Shown here one piece after another: positions 32,009 to 43,100 of a stretch of DNA of 64,000 nucleotides. The position numbers were made by a program, and so were the translations under genes. The notes beneath the pieces were generated by a model. It saw only the letters and a program-made list of their open reading frames with translations. It was not told the origin of the DNA and did not search any database. Source of the stretch: Aquimarina latercula DSM 2041 (GTDB taxonomy: Bacteria > Bacteroidota > Bacteroidia > Flavobacteriales > Flavobacteriaceae); assembly GCF_000430645.1 (NCBI RefSeq), contig NZ_KE387185.1, positions 219,296 to 283,295 on the forward strand. The letters run 5' to 3'. How positions within the stretch are numbered: position 1 is the first letter of the stretch; the number at the start of each line of letters is the position of its first letter.

Positions 32009-34135
32009 TTAATCAACTAACGAAAGTTGAATCCTTTTTCTTGATAGATCCACACTCATCACAGTAACCGTTATATGTTGGTTTAATTGGACCACGGCAT
32101 TCACATCACTTATATACTCATTTGCAAGTTTAGAAATATGTATTAATCCACTTTCTTTAATACCTATGTCGACAAAACATCCAAAATTAGTGATGTTGTT
32201 TACGATGCCTGGCAATTTCATTCCTGATTTTAAGTCATTAATGGTTTTTACATTTGGATCAAACTCAAAAACGGTTGCCTTCTTTCTAGGATCAACACCT
32301 GGTTTTTCTAATTCTTTTACAATATCTGTTAAGGTAGGTAATCCAACATCTTCAGAAATATAATCTTGTAACCTAATTTTAGTAATTGCTGTTTTATTTC
32401 CTATTAATTCTTTTAAGGAAACTCCAGCATCTTTAGCCATCTTAGAGACTAACTTATATCTTTCTGGATGTACTGCTGAGTTATCTAATGGGTTTTTTGG
32501 TTCTGTTATTCTTAAGAACGCTGCTGCTTGTTCATATGCTTTTCCTCCAAGTCTAGGCACTTTTTTTAATTGCTCTCTGGACGCTAAAGCTCCATTTTCC
32601 GATCGATAGTTAACAATATTTTCAGCAAGCTTGTCTCCGATTCCGGATACATAACTTAATAATGGTGCACTGGCTGTATTTACATTAATACCTACACTAT
32701 TTACACAACTCATCACTACCGTATCCAATTCATTTTTTAGCTTGTTTTGATCAACATCATGCTGATATTGTCCTACTCCAATTGCTTTAGGGTCAATTTT
32801 AACCAATTCAGCTAGAGGGTCTGCCAATCGTCTTCCAATAGAAACTGCTCCACGAACTGTAACATCATAACTAGGAAATTCTGCTCTAGCAATTTTTGAA
32901 GCTGAATATACAGATGCACCACTTTCATTAACCATAAAAACTTGAATCTGTCCTTCGAATGGAATTTTTTTAATAAATGCTTCTGTTTCTCTAGCAGCAG
33001 TGCCATTTCCTATCGCTATCGCTTCAATTTTATAAGCATTTACTAAAGATCTAATCTTTTTTATAGCATTGGTCGTTTCACGTTGTGGCGGATGTGGATA
33101 GATATTTTCATTATGAAGTAAATCTCCTTGCTTATCCAAACAAACCACTTTACATCCAGATTTAAAACCGGGATCTAACGCTAATATTCTTTTTTGGCCT
33201 AAAGGAGATGCTAATAGCAATTGTTTTAGGTTTTGAGCGAAAACTTTAATTGCATTATCATCAGCTTTTTCTTTTGCTAGATTTAATACTTCGGTAGAAA
33301 TCGCTGGTGCAAGTAATCTTTTATATGCATCAGCAATTGCTAAAAATACTTGATCCGTACAAGTTTCTACATTAGATGTAATCATTACATCATCAATAAT
33401 ATCTAATGCGTCATTTTCTGGAACTGTAATTTTTACTCTTACTATCTTTTCGTTTTCTGCTCTAAGAATGGCCAGTAATCTATGCGAAGGGCATTTATGC
33501 AATGGTTCTTCCCACTCAAAATATTGTTGATATTTCTGAGCTTCGTCTTCGTTTTTTTTTGTCTTAATAACCACAGAAGTTATTGCTGCTCTACGTTGGT
33601 ATAATCTTCGAAGTCTGTTTCTTATCTTTTCATTTTCATTTACCCACTCTGCAATGATGTCCCTTGCGCCTTGTAATGCTAGTTCTTCATTAATGATCGT
33701 ATCATTAAGATATTGAGATGCCACAAAAAGAATCTCCTCTTCTCGTTGCTCCATGATTATTTTTGCCAGAGGCTCAAGTCCTTGCTCCTTAGCAACGGTT
33801 GCTTTCGTCTTTCTCTTTTTCTTATATGGAAGATATAGATCTTCTACTTCGGATAGCGTTTGTGCAGCTTCTATTCGCTTTTGTAACTCTGGTGTAAGCG
33901 CTTCTTGCTCTGTTATAGAAGCAAGTACACTTTCCTTTCTTTTCTGTAAGGTCTCAAAAACCGTTTTATACTTTACAATTTCACCAATTTCTACCTCATC
34001 TAAATTACCAGTTATCTCTTTACGATATCTAGAAATAAATGGAATTGTGGCACCATCATTTAATAATTCGATGGTTTTGGTGATTTGCTTTTCAGAAACA
34101 GGAACCTGTTTAGCGATATAAGAAACAATATTCAT
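32009..34135 (-). CDS. tex: Tex family RNA-binding transcription accessory protein
   Basis: 708 aa, typical for Bacteroidota and shorter than the enterobacterial form. Order: helical N-terminal domain (to about 310), YqgF/RNase H-like core starting at ILALDPGFKSGCKVVCLD, helix-hairpin-helix LLSYVSGIGDKLAENIV, and a C-terminal S1 domain (about 630-705, GIVNNITNFGCFVDIGIKESGLIHISKL). It binds nucleic acid and is linked to transcription-associated stress tolerance. It follows the DUF4837 gene by 46 bp on the same strand. Confidence 0.93.
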   Translation of the reverse strand: MNIVSYIAKQVPVSEKQITKTIELLNDGATIPFISRYRKEITGNLDEVEIGEIVKYKTVFETLQKRKESVLASITEQEALTPELQKRIEAAQTLSEVEDLYLPYKKKRKTKATVAKEQGLEPLAKIIMEQREEEILFVASQYLNDTIINEELALQGARDIIAEWVNENEKIRNRLRRLYQRRAAITSVVIKTKKNEDEAQKYQQYFEWEEPLHKCPSHRLLAILRAENEKIVRVKITVPENDALDIIDDVMITSNVETCTDQVFLAIADAYKRLLAPAISTEVLNLAKEKADDNAIKVFAQNLKQLLLASPLGQKRILALDPGFKSGCKVVCLDKQGDLLHNENIYPHPPQRETTNAIKKIRSLVNAYKIEAIAIGNGTAARETEAFIKKIPFEGQIQVFMVNESGASVYSASKIARAEFPSYDVTVRGAVSIGRRLADPLAELVKIDPKAIGVGQYQHDVDQNKLKNELDTVVMSCVNSVGINVNTASAPLLSYVSGIGDKLAENIVNYRSENGALASREQLKKVPRLGGKAYEQAAAFLRITEPKNPLDNSAVHPERYKLVSKMAKDAGVSLKELIGNKTAITKIRLQDYISEDVGLPTLTDIVKELEKPGVDPRKKATVFEFDPNVKTINDLKSGMKLPGIVNNITNFGCFVDIGIKESGLIHISKLANEYISDVNAVVQLNQHITVTVMSVDLSRKRIQLSLVD

Positions 34136-34181
34136 TAATTACATTTTTTAAACCGCTAAATATATATAAAATTACCTATTT

Positions 34182-35165
34182 CTACTCAAATTTAATGGAC
34201 TTGATAATCGCCTCCAATTCGAACATGAAATTTCTTTTTCTTACTGATGGAGCCAAAACAAAACCTTCTATTACCAATTGTCTATTATTCGCTACATCAT
34301 CGATTGCGTAGTTTACAAAAGGTCCTGCCATATAACGATCTTTGATTTCCCAAGTTCCCTTAGTTTCGAAAGCAAATTTATCATCTAACTTGGTTTCATA
34401 AAGATAAGGTGCATATGCTTCTTCTGTAATAAATTTTCCGGAATTAGTAGGTATTTTTAATACTCCTATAGAGTCTCTTACTTTAATAATTTTAGCAATT
34501 GTACTAGAATCTTTAGGGATACTTCCTAGAGGAAGTTCATATATCATCAGGTTCATATCCCCATTAGTAATATCTTTACGCAACCAAAAGAATTTATCTT
34601 CTTCTTTAGCAATGCGATATGCAGAAGGTATTTTAAGCGTAATACCTATTTTTTCTTTTAGCTGCGGAATATATTCTACCGATTTTTTAATTCGATATTG
34701 TTTTTCTCGCATTTCTACTTTTTTATACTTTGCGATCATACCTGCTGACCGTTCTTGGATCAGACGAATAATCTCATCCTGACTAGTTCCAGTAATTACA
34801 TATCCTAGTTGTGGAGTTGCGTATTTATTATTTGCAACATATACTTTAGACTCATCGCCTTCTTGAATTTTTAGAAACGTACGATATCTTCTAGCTAAAC
34901 CAGTAAAAACGTCTGGAGGAATTTGTCTCATAGAAAACAACGGTTCTTCTTGTGGTAAACCAGGAACTTCTGCTCCAAAATACTTACGTATTGTATCTCC
35001 TAAACTACCTGTCCAAAGTTCATTATCTATAATTACAGATAGTTCATTAATCTTACCTATGGATTGTGCGAGTGAACCATTAATTTTTTCTGAAGTATTC
35101 TTTTTAGTTTCTGTACAACTTACTATACAAAATACACAAATGATGGCTAGAGCTAGTTTTTTCAT
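34182..35165 (-). CDS. DUF4837 family lipoprotein
   Basis: 327 aa. Lipoprotein signal ending at Cys17 (IVSC) followed by TETKK. The mature protein has ELWTGSLGDTIRKYFG and GLPQEEPLFSMRQIPPDVF, and a C-terminal FMFELEAIIKSIKF, which fits DUF4837 of Bacteroidota, a family with no assigned function. It lies between the lytic transglycosylase and tex genes. A TAnnTTTG box only 4 bp from the ATG suggests a leaderless transcript. Confidence 0.85.
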   Translation of the reverse strand: MKKLALAIICVFCIVSCTETKKNTSEKINGSLAQSIGKINELSVIIDNELWTGSLGDTIRKYFGAEVPGLPQEEPLFSMRQIPPDVFTGLARRYRTFLKIQEGDESKVYVANNKYATPQLGYVITGTSQDEIIRLIQERSAGMIAKYKKVEMREKQYRIKKSVEYIPQLKEKIGITLKIPSAYRIAKEEDKFFWLRKDITNGDMNLMIYELPLGSIPKDSSTIAKIIKVRDSIGVLKIPTNSGKFITEEAYAPYLYETKLDDKFAFETKGTWEIKDRYMAGPFVNYAIDDVANNRQLVIEGFVLAPSVRKRNFMFELEAIIKSIKFE

Positions 35166-35169
35166 AATA

Positions 35170-35177
35170 CAAATATA
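35170..35177 (-). promoter_or_regulatory. -7 box (TATATTTG) abutting the DUF4837 start
   Basis: Exact TAnnTTTG match that ends 4 bases before the ATG at 35165. With the usual -7 placement, transcription would begin at or within a few bases of the start codon. No -33 TTG was located. Confidence 0.5.
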
Positions 35178-35285
35178 CTTGGGATGTTATAATATTAAAA
35201 ATAATACTATCCAGATAACGGATATACTTCGCGTTATAACATCATAAACCGTTCCAATTGCATTTTTTTAATCAATAAATGACGA

Positions 35286-36917
35286 TTAAGATTTCGATAA
35301 TTTTAACTTCATACCAGGTTTGATTCCGGTACCGCTGATATTATTCCAACTTCGCAGATTCTCTATCGAAACTCCTTTGAATTTTTGTGAAATGCTCCAT
35401 AAGGTATCACCCGATTTTACTGTATACGTTTCGGAACTACTAGGATTCGTACTTGCAACTGCTTTTTGTGTATTTATTTTCTTTTTTGGTCTATCAACTA
35501 CGGGGCGTCTTGGATAAATAGTTAATCGCTGTCCTATTCTAAGATTGTTACTACGTAACCCATTCCATCGTTTTATTTGGCTAACGCGTACACCATATCT
35601 TCTGGCAATTTTTCCCAAAAAATCACCGCTACGTACACGGTATCTTATTTTATCATTAGCTTCAATAAGCTTAGGGAGTGGTTTTTCTCTCTTATTAAAC
35701 TCTTCTTGTGCTAGCGCATATATTTGGTTTTCATTAGCAACGAATTTACCTACTTGATCCAACGGCAAACGCAAAACATAGTTTTCATCTTTTATGTGAG
35801 GAATAATATCTAACTTATAGGAAGGATTCAAAAATTGTAACTCCTCCATATTAATATCCATAACCTCGGATACCTGATCCAAGGTAATCATCTGCTTCAC
35901 TTTAATTGTATCTGTTTCAAAATAAGCAAATTCTGGTTTTCTTGGTTTAAAACCATGTTCTTCCGCATATTCAAAAATATACATTGTAGCTAAAAATGCT
36001 GGTAAATACCCCGCAGTTTCTCTTGGCAGATTATGACGAATATTCCAGTAATTTGTGTATCCCCCACTTCGTCTGATCGCCTTTGTTACATTTCCTGGTC
36101 CTGAATTATAAGATGCTAATGCCAAATCCCAATCACCAAATACACGATAAAGACTTGCCAAATATTTACAAGCAGCCTGCGTAGCCATAATAGGGTCCAT
36201 TCGTTCGTCTACATATGAACTTACCTCTAATCCAAACATTTTTCCGGTTCCAAACATAAATTGCCATAATCCTGTAGCTCCAACTCTTGATTTCGCTCTA
36301 GGTTTTAGCGCAGATTCTACGATGGCTAAATACTTTATTTCTAATGGAATATTTTGGTTATCTAATTCTTGTTCAAATAATGGAAAATAAAACTCGCTCA
36401 ATGCCATCAATCTCTCAAGATGCTCATGGCGATTTTTTAGGTAATTTTTAATCACACTTTCTAATGAGGTATTGTATTCAACGTTAAAAGGTGTACGTGC
36501 ATTTAATCTTGCTAATCTGGCCTTTAATGTATCTGTTGGAAGATCTACATATTCGACAGGCTTATAATCCAATTCGGTAACTGATTTATAAATAGTATCA
36601 AATAAACTAGAATTATACAATTCTTGTTTCCAAATAGAATCTAACTTGGCCAATTGAGGATGATCCTCAATCGCATACATCACACTATCTTTAACACTTG
36701 TTTTAGTAAATGTAGTTGTTTTAAGCTCTCCGACCGCACTAATAACTTTAGTGGTATCTACTACCTGAACTGTATCTTTTTGTAATGTTAATTCTTTATC
36801 AAGTGTTACTATTCTTGAAGGTTTCGCTTTAGAGCTTACGGATGGGATTGTATCTTGTGCTTGTAACGAAACTAGACAAAAAAGAAAACTAAGATAAAAC
36901 CAACAATTTTTAATCAT
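35286..36917 (-). CDS. Lytic transglycosylase with LysM repeats (MltD-like)
   Basis: 543 aa from the ATG at 36917, chosen because it gives a signal peptide MIKNCWFYLSFLFCLVSLQA; a TTG nine codons upstream (36944) is less likely. The SLT domain (about 180-290) has catalytic Glu201 in AIVESALKP, then GATGLWQFM and ASYNSGPGNV. A degenerate LysM is at about 341-386; two good LysM domains are at about 424-468 and 497-541 (YTVKSGDTLWSISQKF). It should cleave peptidoglycan glycan strands in the periplasm. The gene stands alone, with a 120-bp gap before the DUF4837 gene. Confidence 0.92.
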   Translation of the reverse strand: MIKNCWFYLSFLFCLVSLQAQDTIPSVSSKAKPSRIVTLDKELTLQKDTVQVVDTTKVISAVGELKTTTFTKTSVKDSVMYAIEDHPQLAKLDSIWKQELYNSSLFDTIYKSVTELDYKPVEYVDLPTDTLKARLARLNARTPFNVEYNTSLESVIKNYLKNRHEHLERLMALSEFYFPLFEQELDNQNIPLEIKYLAIVESALKPRAKSRVGATGLWQFMFGTGKMFGLEVSSYVDERMDPIMATQAACKYLASLYRVFGDWDLALASYNSGPGNVTKAIRRSGGYTNYWNIRHNLPRETAGYLPAFLATMYIFEYAEEHGFKPRKPEFAYFETDTIKVKQMITLDQVSEVMDINMEELQFLNPSYKLDIIPHIKDENYVLRLPLDQVGKFVANENQIYALAQEEFNKREKPLPKLIEANDKIRYRVRSGDFLGKIARRYGVRVSQIKRWNGLRSNNLRIGQRLTIYPRRPVVDRPKKKINTQKAVASTNPSSSETYTVKSGDTLWSISQKFKGVSIENLRSWNNISGTGIKPGMKLKLSKS

Positions 36918-37057
36918 TTTCAGATATTGTTTACAATTACTCAAACTAACGGATATTTAAGGGTAAATAGTGTCAACTTTCAACAAGTTATTAACAACGC
37001 TGCTGCGAAAATCGCATTTTTTTTCTAAAACGCAAAAAATCAACAAGTTAAAAACAT

Positions 37058-37086
37058 AAAAAAATCAGTCGAAACGACTGATTTTT
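37058..37086 (-). terminator. Hairpin terminator after pgk
   Basis: A perfect 12-bp stem (AAAAATCAGTCG with CGACTGATTTTT) around an AAA loop on the plus strand. On the minus strand, the pgk transcript would end in a seven-T run (37058-37064). It sits about 50 bp after the pgk stop. Confidence 0.88.
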
Positions 37087-37136
37087 AATAACTTTTGAGT
37101 TTATTAAGACTTTTCTTACAATAATTTAGTCGATTG

Positions 37137-38324
37137 TTAATTTTCTATAGCAGCAATACCCGGAAGTGTTTTTCCTTCTAGACTTTCTAACATCGCTCCT
37201 CCACCAGTAGAAACATAGCTCACTTTGTCACCAAATCCAAATTGCTTTACCGCAGCAACAGAATCGCCACCACCTACAAGAGAAAAAGCTCCTTTTTCTG
37301 TAGCTTCGGCAATAGAATGTCCTAAGGCAATTGTTCCATTAGCAAAATTTTCCATTTCAAAAACACCTAAAGGTCCATTCCAAAGTATTGTCTTAGAATC
37401 TAGAATTACTTGATGAAAATTCTTTATCGTTTCTGGTCCTGCATCTAATCCTTGCCACCCATCAGGAATTGCATCTACACTCATTGCCTTTGTATTAGCA
37501 TTATTATCAAATGCATCTGCCCCAATTACATCAACCGGCAAGTGTATTTGCACTCCTTTTTCTTCAGCTTTCTTTAAAATCTCTAATGCTAATTCTTGTT
37601 TATCATCTTCGCAAATAGAGTCTCCTATTTTTCCTCCTTGCGCTTTAATAAATGTATACGTCATCCCTCCACCAACAATCAAATTATCTACTTTATCAAG
37701 GATGTTTTCTATAATTGTAATTTTAGAAGAAACCTTAGAGCCTCCAAGAACAGCCGTAATTGGTTTTTCTCCACTTTTAAGTACTTTATCAATACTCTCG
37801 ATTTCTTTTGCTAATAAACTTCCAAAACATTTATTTTCTGGAAAAAATTGCGCCACAATCGTTGTAGAGGCATGTGCTCTATGCGCTGTTCCAAAAGCAT
37901 CATTAACATAAACATCTCCTAGTTTTGATAAACGTTCTGCAAAATTAGTGTCACCAGCTGTTTCTTCCTTATGAAATCTTAAGTTTTCCAAAAGTAATAC
38001 CTCTCCTGGATTTAATTGAGCAACTGCTGTTTCCGCCTCTTCTCCTACGCAATTAGATACAAATTTTACCTGTACCCCAATTACATCCGCAACTTGATCT
38101 ACAATATGATTTAATGAAAACTCATCTTGAATTCCTTTAGGACGACCTAAATGTGACATTAAAACAGCACTTCCACCATCTTCTAATATCTTAATAATAG
38201 TTGGTTTAGCAGCCTGAATTCTAGTGCTATCAGTTACTTTAAAATTTTCATCAAGTGGAACATTAAAATCTACTCTGATTAATGCTTTTTTATTTTCAAA
38301 ATTGAAATCATTAATTGTCTTCAT
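37137..38324 (-). CDS. pgk: Phosphoglycerate kinase
   Basis: 395 aa, standard length. The N-terminal substrate motif LIRVDFNVPLDENFKVTDSTRI, MSHLGRPKG, the hinge GGSKVSSKI, and nucleotide-binding LWNGPLGVFE and GGGDSVAAV are all intact. It interconverts 1,3-bisphosphoglycerate and 3-phosphoglycerate in glycolysis. Monocistronic, with a hairpin terminator downstream; it diverges from the delta' gene across a 204-bp gap. Confidence 0.97.
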   Translation of the reverse strand: MKTINDFNFENKKALIRVDFNVPLDENFKVTDSTRIQAAKPTIIKILEDGGSAVLMSHLGRPKGIQDEFSLNHIVDQVADVIGVQVKFVSNCVGEEAETAVAQLNPGEVLLLENLRFHKEETAGDTNFAERLSKLGDVYVNDAFGTAHRAHASTTIVAQFFPENKCFGSLLAKEIESIDKVLKSGEKPITAVLGGSKVSSKITIIENILDKVDNLIVGGGMTYTFIKAQGGKIGDSICEDDKQELALEILKKAEEKGVQIHLPVDVIGADAFDNNANTKAMSVDAIPDGWQGLDAGPETIKNFHQVILDSKTILWNGPLGVFEMENFANGTIALGHSIAEATEKGAFSLVGGGDSVAAVKQFGFGDKVSYVSTGGGAMLESLEGKTLPGIAAIEN

Positions 38325-38516
38325 CGGATTGGATTGATTTTGGTAAACGAAAATAATTTTATTTCCTCAAAAACACTGAAAACTATTAGAAAAATTAAAC
38401 TAATTTTTCTGCAAACTTCCACTTTTATCGATTTTTAGCAAAAAGAGAGCTTTCAATGAAAAAATCACATTTAATTTATATCTATTACACGCGATACATA
38501 TTGTACATTATTAAAT

Positions 38517-38524
38517 TATATTTG
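38517..38524 (+). promoter_or_regulatory. -7 box (TATATTTG) abutting the delta' gene start
   Basis: Exact TAnnTTTG match ending 4 bases before the ATG at 38529, the same spacing as upstream of the DUF4837 gene. It predicts a leaderless mRNA. The nearest TTG (38501-38503) is too close for a -33 element. Confidence 0.5.
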
Positions 38525-38528
38525 CTTT

Positions 38529-39683
38529 ATGCTTTTTTCAAAAATATTAGGGCTTTCACATATCAAAAGCTACCTCACCACTAGTGTAGAAAGAGGTCGT
38601 ATTCCTCATGCTCAACTTTTCGTAGGACCTAGTGGTAGCGGGACACTACCAATGGCTATTGCCTATGCACAATATATTTTATGTCAAAATAAAGAAGGTG
38701 AGAACACAGGAGGTAATTCTTCTTGTAATATAAAGTTTGATCATTTAGCACATCCAGATTTGCATTTTGCATATCCTGTGGCCACTAATGATAAAGTAAA
38801 AAAACACCCTACTGCCAATCACTTCGCTGAAGAATGGAGAGCTTTTATAAATGACAACCCCTATGGAAGTATTTTTGATTGGTATCTTTCACTAGGTATT
38901 GAAAAAAAACAAGGACAGATAGGTGTTGATGAAGCATTGGATGTTGTAAAAAAGTTATCGTTAAAAAGTTACGAAGGTGGTTTTAAGGTCATGTTAATCT
39001 GGATGGCTGACAAAATGAATATCGCTGCTTCTAATAAGTTGCTTAAACTAATTGAAGAACCTCCAGAAAAAACCGTTTTCATCTTAATTACGGAAGACGA
39101 AGAGCAATTGATACAAACCATAAGGTCTAGATGTCAAGTATTACACTTTCCTCCTTTGGGTGAACAAGTTATAAAAGATGCCTTAAAAGCATCAGAAAAT
39201 GTTTCTGATACAGAAGCTTTAAAAATTGCACACCAAGCAAATGGAGATTATAGTAAAGCATTACACCTATTACATCACGATGGTGGTGATGAACAGTTTG
39301 AAGACTGGTTTATACAATGGGTGCGAACAGCTTTTAGAGCTAAAGGAAATAAACCTGCAGTTAATGATTTAATCAATTGGAGTGAATCTATCGCAGGATC
39401 AGGAAGGGAAACACAAAAAAGGTTTTTAAACTATTGTCTTGATTTTTTTAGACAAGCATTATTATTAAATTATAATGCAGAAGATCTTGTATTCCTCGAA
39501 CCCAAAACTAATGGTTTTAAGCTTAAGAATTTCGCACCATTCATTCACGGTGGTAATATTATGGATATAAGTAATGAATTACAAGACGCAATTTATCATA
39601 TAGAACGCAATGGTAACGCAAAAATCATCTTGACTGATCTATCTATTAAACTTACTCGATTATTGCATAAAAAAGCTTTATAA
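38529..39683 (+). CDS. holB: DNA polymerase III delta' subunit
   Basis: 384 aa clamp-loader AAA+ protein. HAQLFVGPSGSGTLPMAIAYA (about 27-47) is a degenerate P-loop that lacks the Lys of GxxGxGK, as expected for the non-ATP-hydrolysing delta'. GQIGVDEALDVVKKLSLKSYEGGFKV, NKLLKLIEEPPEKTVFILITE, and RSRCQVLHFPPL are conserved delta' blocks. It belongs to the replisome. The small DoxX-like gene follows 35 bp downstream. Confidence 0.92.
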   Translation: MLFSKILGLSHIKSYLTTSVERGRIPHAQLFVGPSGSGTLPMAIAYAQYILCQNKEGENTGGNSSCNIKFDHLAHPDLHFAYPVATNDKVKKHPTANHFAEEWRAFINDNPYGSIFDWYLSLGIEKKQGQIGVDEALDVVKKLSLKSYEGGFKVMLIWMADKMNIAASNKLLKLIEEPPEKTVFILITEDEEQLIQTIRSRCQVLHFPPLGEQVIKDALKASENVSDTEALKIAHQANGDYSKALHLLHHDGGDEQFEDWFIQWVRTAFRAKGNKPAVNDLINWSESIAGSGRETQKRFLNYCLDFFRQALLLNYNAEDLVFLEPKTNGFKLKNFAPFIHGGNIMDISNELQDAIYHIERNGNAKIILTDLSIKLTRLLHKKAL

Positions 39684-39718
39684 GCATTTTTTAGAATTTC
39701 AAAACTAAACTCAATTTT

Positions 39719-40117
39719 ATGGACAATTTTATGACTCATATTGTTTCAATTACGATTTTACTGTTTTTACTTATCACTTTTTTACAATCTGGTATCGATA
39801 AAATTGCAGACTGGAAAGGAAATCTAGGTTGGTTAAAAGAGCATTTTTCAAAAACATTTTTAAGAAATATGGTACCGACCCTTCTAGGGTCTGTTTTAAT
39901 TATTGAAATCATCACTTCAATCCTATGTATTGGTGGTATCTATCATTTAATAATGGATAATCATATTGGATTTGCAATTGCAGCAATGTTCGCTGCATGT
40001 ATAACTCTTTTAATGCTTCTGTTTGGTCAACGAGTTGCTAAGGACTATCCAGGTGCTTTAACTATTACATGCTATTTTATAGTAGCTGTTTTTGGGTTAT
40101 ATGTAATTACCTCATAA
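39719..40117 (+). CDS. DoxX-like small membrane protein
   Basis: 132 aa with four predicted transmembrane helices (about 8-24, 52-74, 83-105, 110-130). LQSGIDKIADWKGNLGWLKEHF fits the FxxAGxxKL-type opening of DoxX-related proteins. Function unknown; no redox motif is seen. Probably cotranscribed with holB; a hairpin terminator follows. Confidence 0.7.
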   Translation: MDNFMTHIVSITILLFLLITFLQSGIDKIADWKGNLGWLKEHFSKTFLRNMVPTLLGSVLIIEIITSILCIGGIYHLIMDNHIGFAIAAMFAACITLLMLLFGQRVAKDYPGALTITCYFIVAVFGLYVITS

Positions 40118-40118
40118 A

Positions 40119-40145
40119 AAAAGAGCACTATAAAAGTGCTCTTTT
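40119..40145. terminator. Bidirectional hairpin terminator
   Basis: AAAAGAGCACT and AGTGCTCTTTT pair around a short AT loop, with A- and T-rich flanks, between convergent genes (DoxX-like gene and giant adhesin). It can serve both. Confidence 0.8.
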
Positions 40146-40166
40146 GTACTATGAAAACAATTAATG

Positions 40167-43100
40167 TTATTGCTTTACTAATTTTATAATTTTCTTAGCA
40201 CCTTTGCTAGTTTCAACTTCTGTAAAATACACTCCTTTTTTTAGTAAACTAATATCAAAAGAGCTCTGGATACTTTGTAACACTAACTTTCCAGATACAT
40301 CAAAAACTTTTATTAAACTTATATCTGTATTAATACTTACTAAAGTATTTGCTGGGTTTGGATATAGATGAATATTTGTCTTTTCATTTTCTATTACATC
40401 TAATGTGTTCCCTTCTGCTCTAAAATAATATATTTCCGTGCTTTGTGCTACTCTATTAGCAAATGTAATAACTACTCTATACTCTCCAGGTTCTAAGACC
40501 ATACAATCAGCCCCTGTTTCAAAATCAAACCAATCCGAACTACAACTATCATCTGTAGTTGGACAAGTTTCATCAAATGGTCTATTACAAGAAATATCAT
40601 CCAATCTTTGCCATACAATAGATGCTGCATTGGTAAAAGATACATCGACCTCTTCTCCATTTTCATCCTGAATACTAATAACCGGATAACCCTGTCCTAT
40701 CAATGCACAGAATAGAATTTCATCCGCATAATCAATGATTGGATTTTGGTTAGTTATTGTTACCGTAATCGATTCTAGGACTTCACAACGATTTACATCT
40801 AGAGCTTTTACCACATATTCACCTGAAACATCAACATCAAAAGTATTACTTGTTTGTTCTGGGAAGAGCGTCGTAATTCCATCGGCACTTAATAATTGAT
40901 AGGCATAAGCTGGTGTACCTCCACTGGCATTTACGATAATTGTTCCGGTTTCATCGATATCCACGGATACCAAAAGTTTTGATGGATCTATGAGTGTTAT
41001 CGGAATAATAAAACTACAACCTAGGCTATCTTGAGCTAAAAATTCATAAGATCCCGTAGGAATATCTGTAAACATATGTTGACCAGTAACACCATCCGCA
41101 TTATCAGAATAGAACAAAGTTGGATTTAAAGAAGATGTAAACGTATATGGTGGTATTCCTCCAGAAACTTCCAATCTTACAATTCCATCGGCATCACCAT
41201 TACAACTTATATCCGATACTAACTCCCCCGTTACAACTAATGGAGCTATAGGGTCTATTCCATAATCTTCTGTATAACTACAGCTATCATCTGTTCTTGC
41301 CTCAAAGGTGTAGGTGTATCCTTGTTCCAAATTAGAAAATGTATTTGACATTTGCCAAGGAGTTGTTATCGGAGCACTAATTCTATATTCAAAAATACTA
41401 GCACCATTAGTTCCGGTTGCAATTACTGTAATACTCGTAGAAGAAGCAGAACAAGTAATGTCTGAAGCTGTAAAATCAAGATCTACTACCTCATTAATTG
41501 GATCTATGGTCAAGGTTCCTAATAAAACAGGACAAGTAATTGTATTAGAATCTCTTATATAAACCGTATAATCTCCATCTATTAATCCAATAAATTGATT
41601 ATTTACCGACCAAATTATAGCATCTAAGCTGTACTCATATTGACCATTCCCTCCTGTTGGGTTTGAGACTGTGATTTCTCCAGATGTATCACAATTATAA
41701 TCTTGGGTGATTGCTATATCTGCCGTAATCGGAATAACATCCTCTGCAGATATCATTGCGTTAAAAAAACAATAAGAAGTTGTTCCTCGTCCATCATCAG
41801 TCGTAACAACGATATAATCTCCAGAAGGGACTCCAGTATATTCTCCAGTAGAATTTCCTGTTGTATTAGCAACAGGTGTTCCAGTGCTATCTTGTAATTC
41901 ATAGGATAATGTTCCTTCGGCAGCACCTGCAGTTATCATCGTTGTTATCACTCCATTAGCATCACCACAAGTAGGAGCTGTAGTAAATGCCGCGCTAATT
42001 GTTAAATCATCATAAACCCTAACGATTGTGTTCACTGAACACCCGGATTCATCTTTAATCGTTACTACATAAGTTCCTGATGTTGCTACTATAAATTGGT
42101 GATTATTATTATCTATATTACCTACTACTGCAGTTCCGTCATCCAATTGATACAATAAGGTACCAAAACCTGTTCCTTCAACACTTATTACATTATTATT
42201 ATCATAAACACAATCATCTATAAAACTTGCTACAACTGTCGGAAGTGGGCTTACTATTACACTAACATCTACAGGTCCAAAACTACATCCATTAGCATCT
42301 GAAACCCAGATATCAAAATCACCAGCGACGTTACCCAAATCAATTACATTGTTATTTATAGGATAAACACCTGGGTTACTAGCCCCATCAGTAGTAAGTG
42401 CATAGGTATAACCATCAGCTGTCTGAGAAATATCAAACGGAGTACCACCATCTGTTTGCATTATTATCTGTGCATTATCACCACAACTATTCGCTGGTGT
42501 TATATTTGTTGGAACTGAATTTAATGAATCGGGAATATCTATCACAAAATCTTGTCTAGCTGGACAACTCGTACCATTTTCTCTAACAATTACGTAATAT
42601 TGACCTGCTGAAAAATTTGATATAGCTACGGGAACGTTGGTTCCAGTTAGGTTCGTTGCAGTTCCAGAATACGCAACTCCTAAAGAAACGTTCGTAATTT
42701 GAGAAAATACTTCCCATGAGACTTGAGTTACGAATGGGTCGTATTCCGAAATTTCAAAACTAATTTCCCCGTCTCCTGAATCTGGCACTTGTCCACAACT
42801 TGCATCAGTAACAGTAAAATTCAAAATTTTTGGTTCAGACGGAGGGTTAATTGGTGAAATTAATTCCCTATAGATACATTTTGTAGCATTATCTCTAACT
42901 TCAATCGTGTAAGCTTTATAAAATGCTAAACCAGAATATTTATGATCTCTTATTGGTGTATTGGCATCTACTATTGTTGATCCTCCTTCACCATCATTTA
43001 GCGGCACAAAATCTCCAAGACCTGGCGATGGTTCACCGACAATGCGTATATCAAAACCTGGCGGCGGATCTGTTGGAGGACTTATACCTGCACCTCCTTG

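Noticed and set aside
38529..39683. holB as a damaged gene because the P-loop lysine is missing
   Set aside because: Loss of the ATP-binding lysine is normal for delta' subunits, and the ORF is intact.
40700..40900. Giant surface protein as a protease because of its PA domain
   Set aside because: PA domains occur without catalytic domains, and no peptidase active-site motif was seen.
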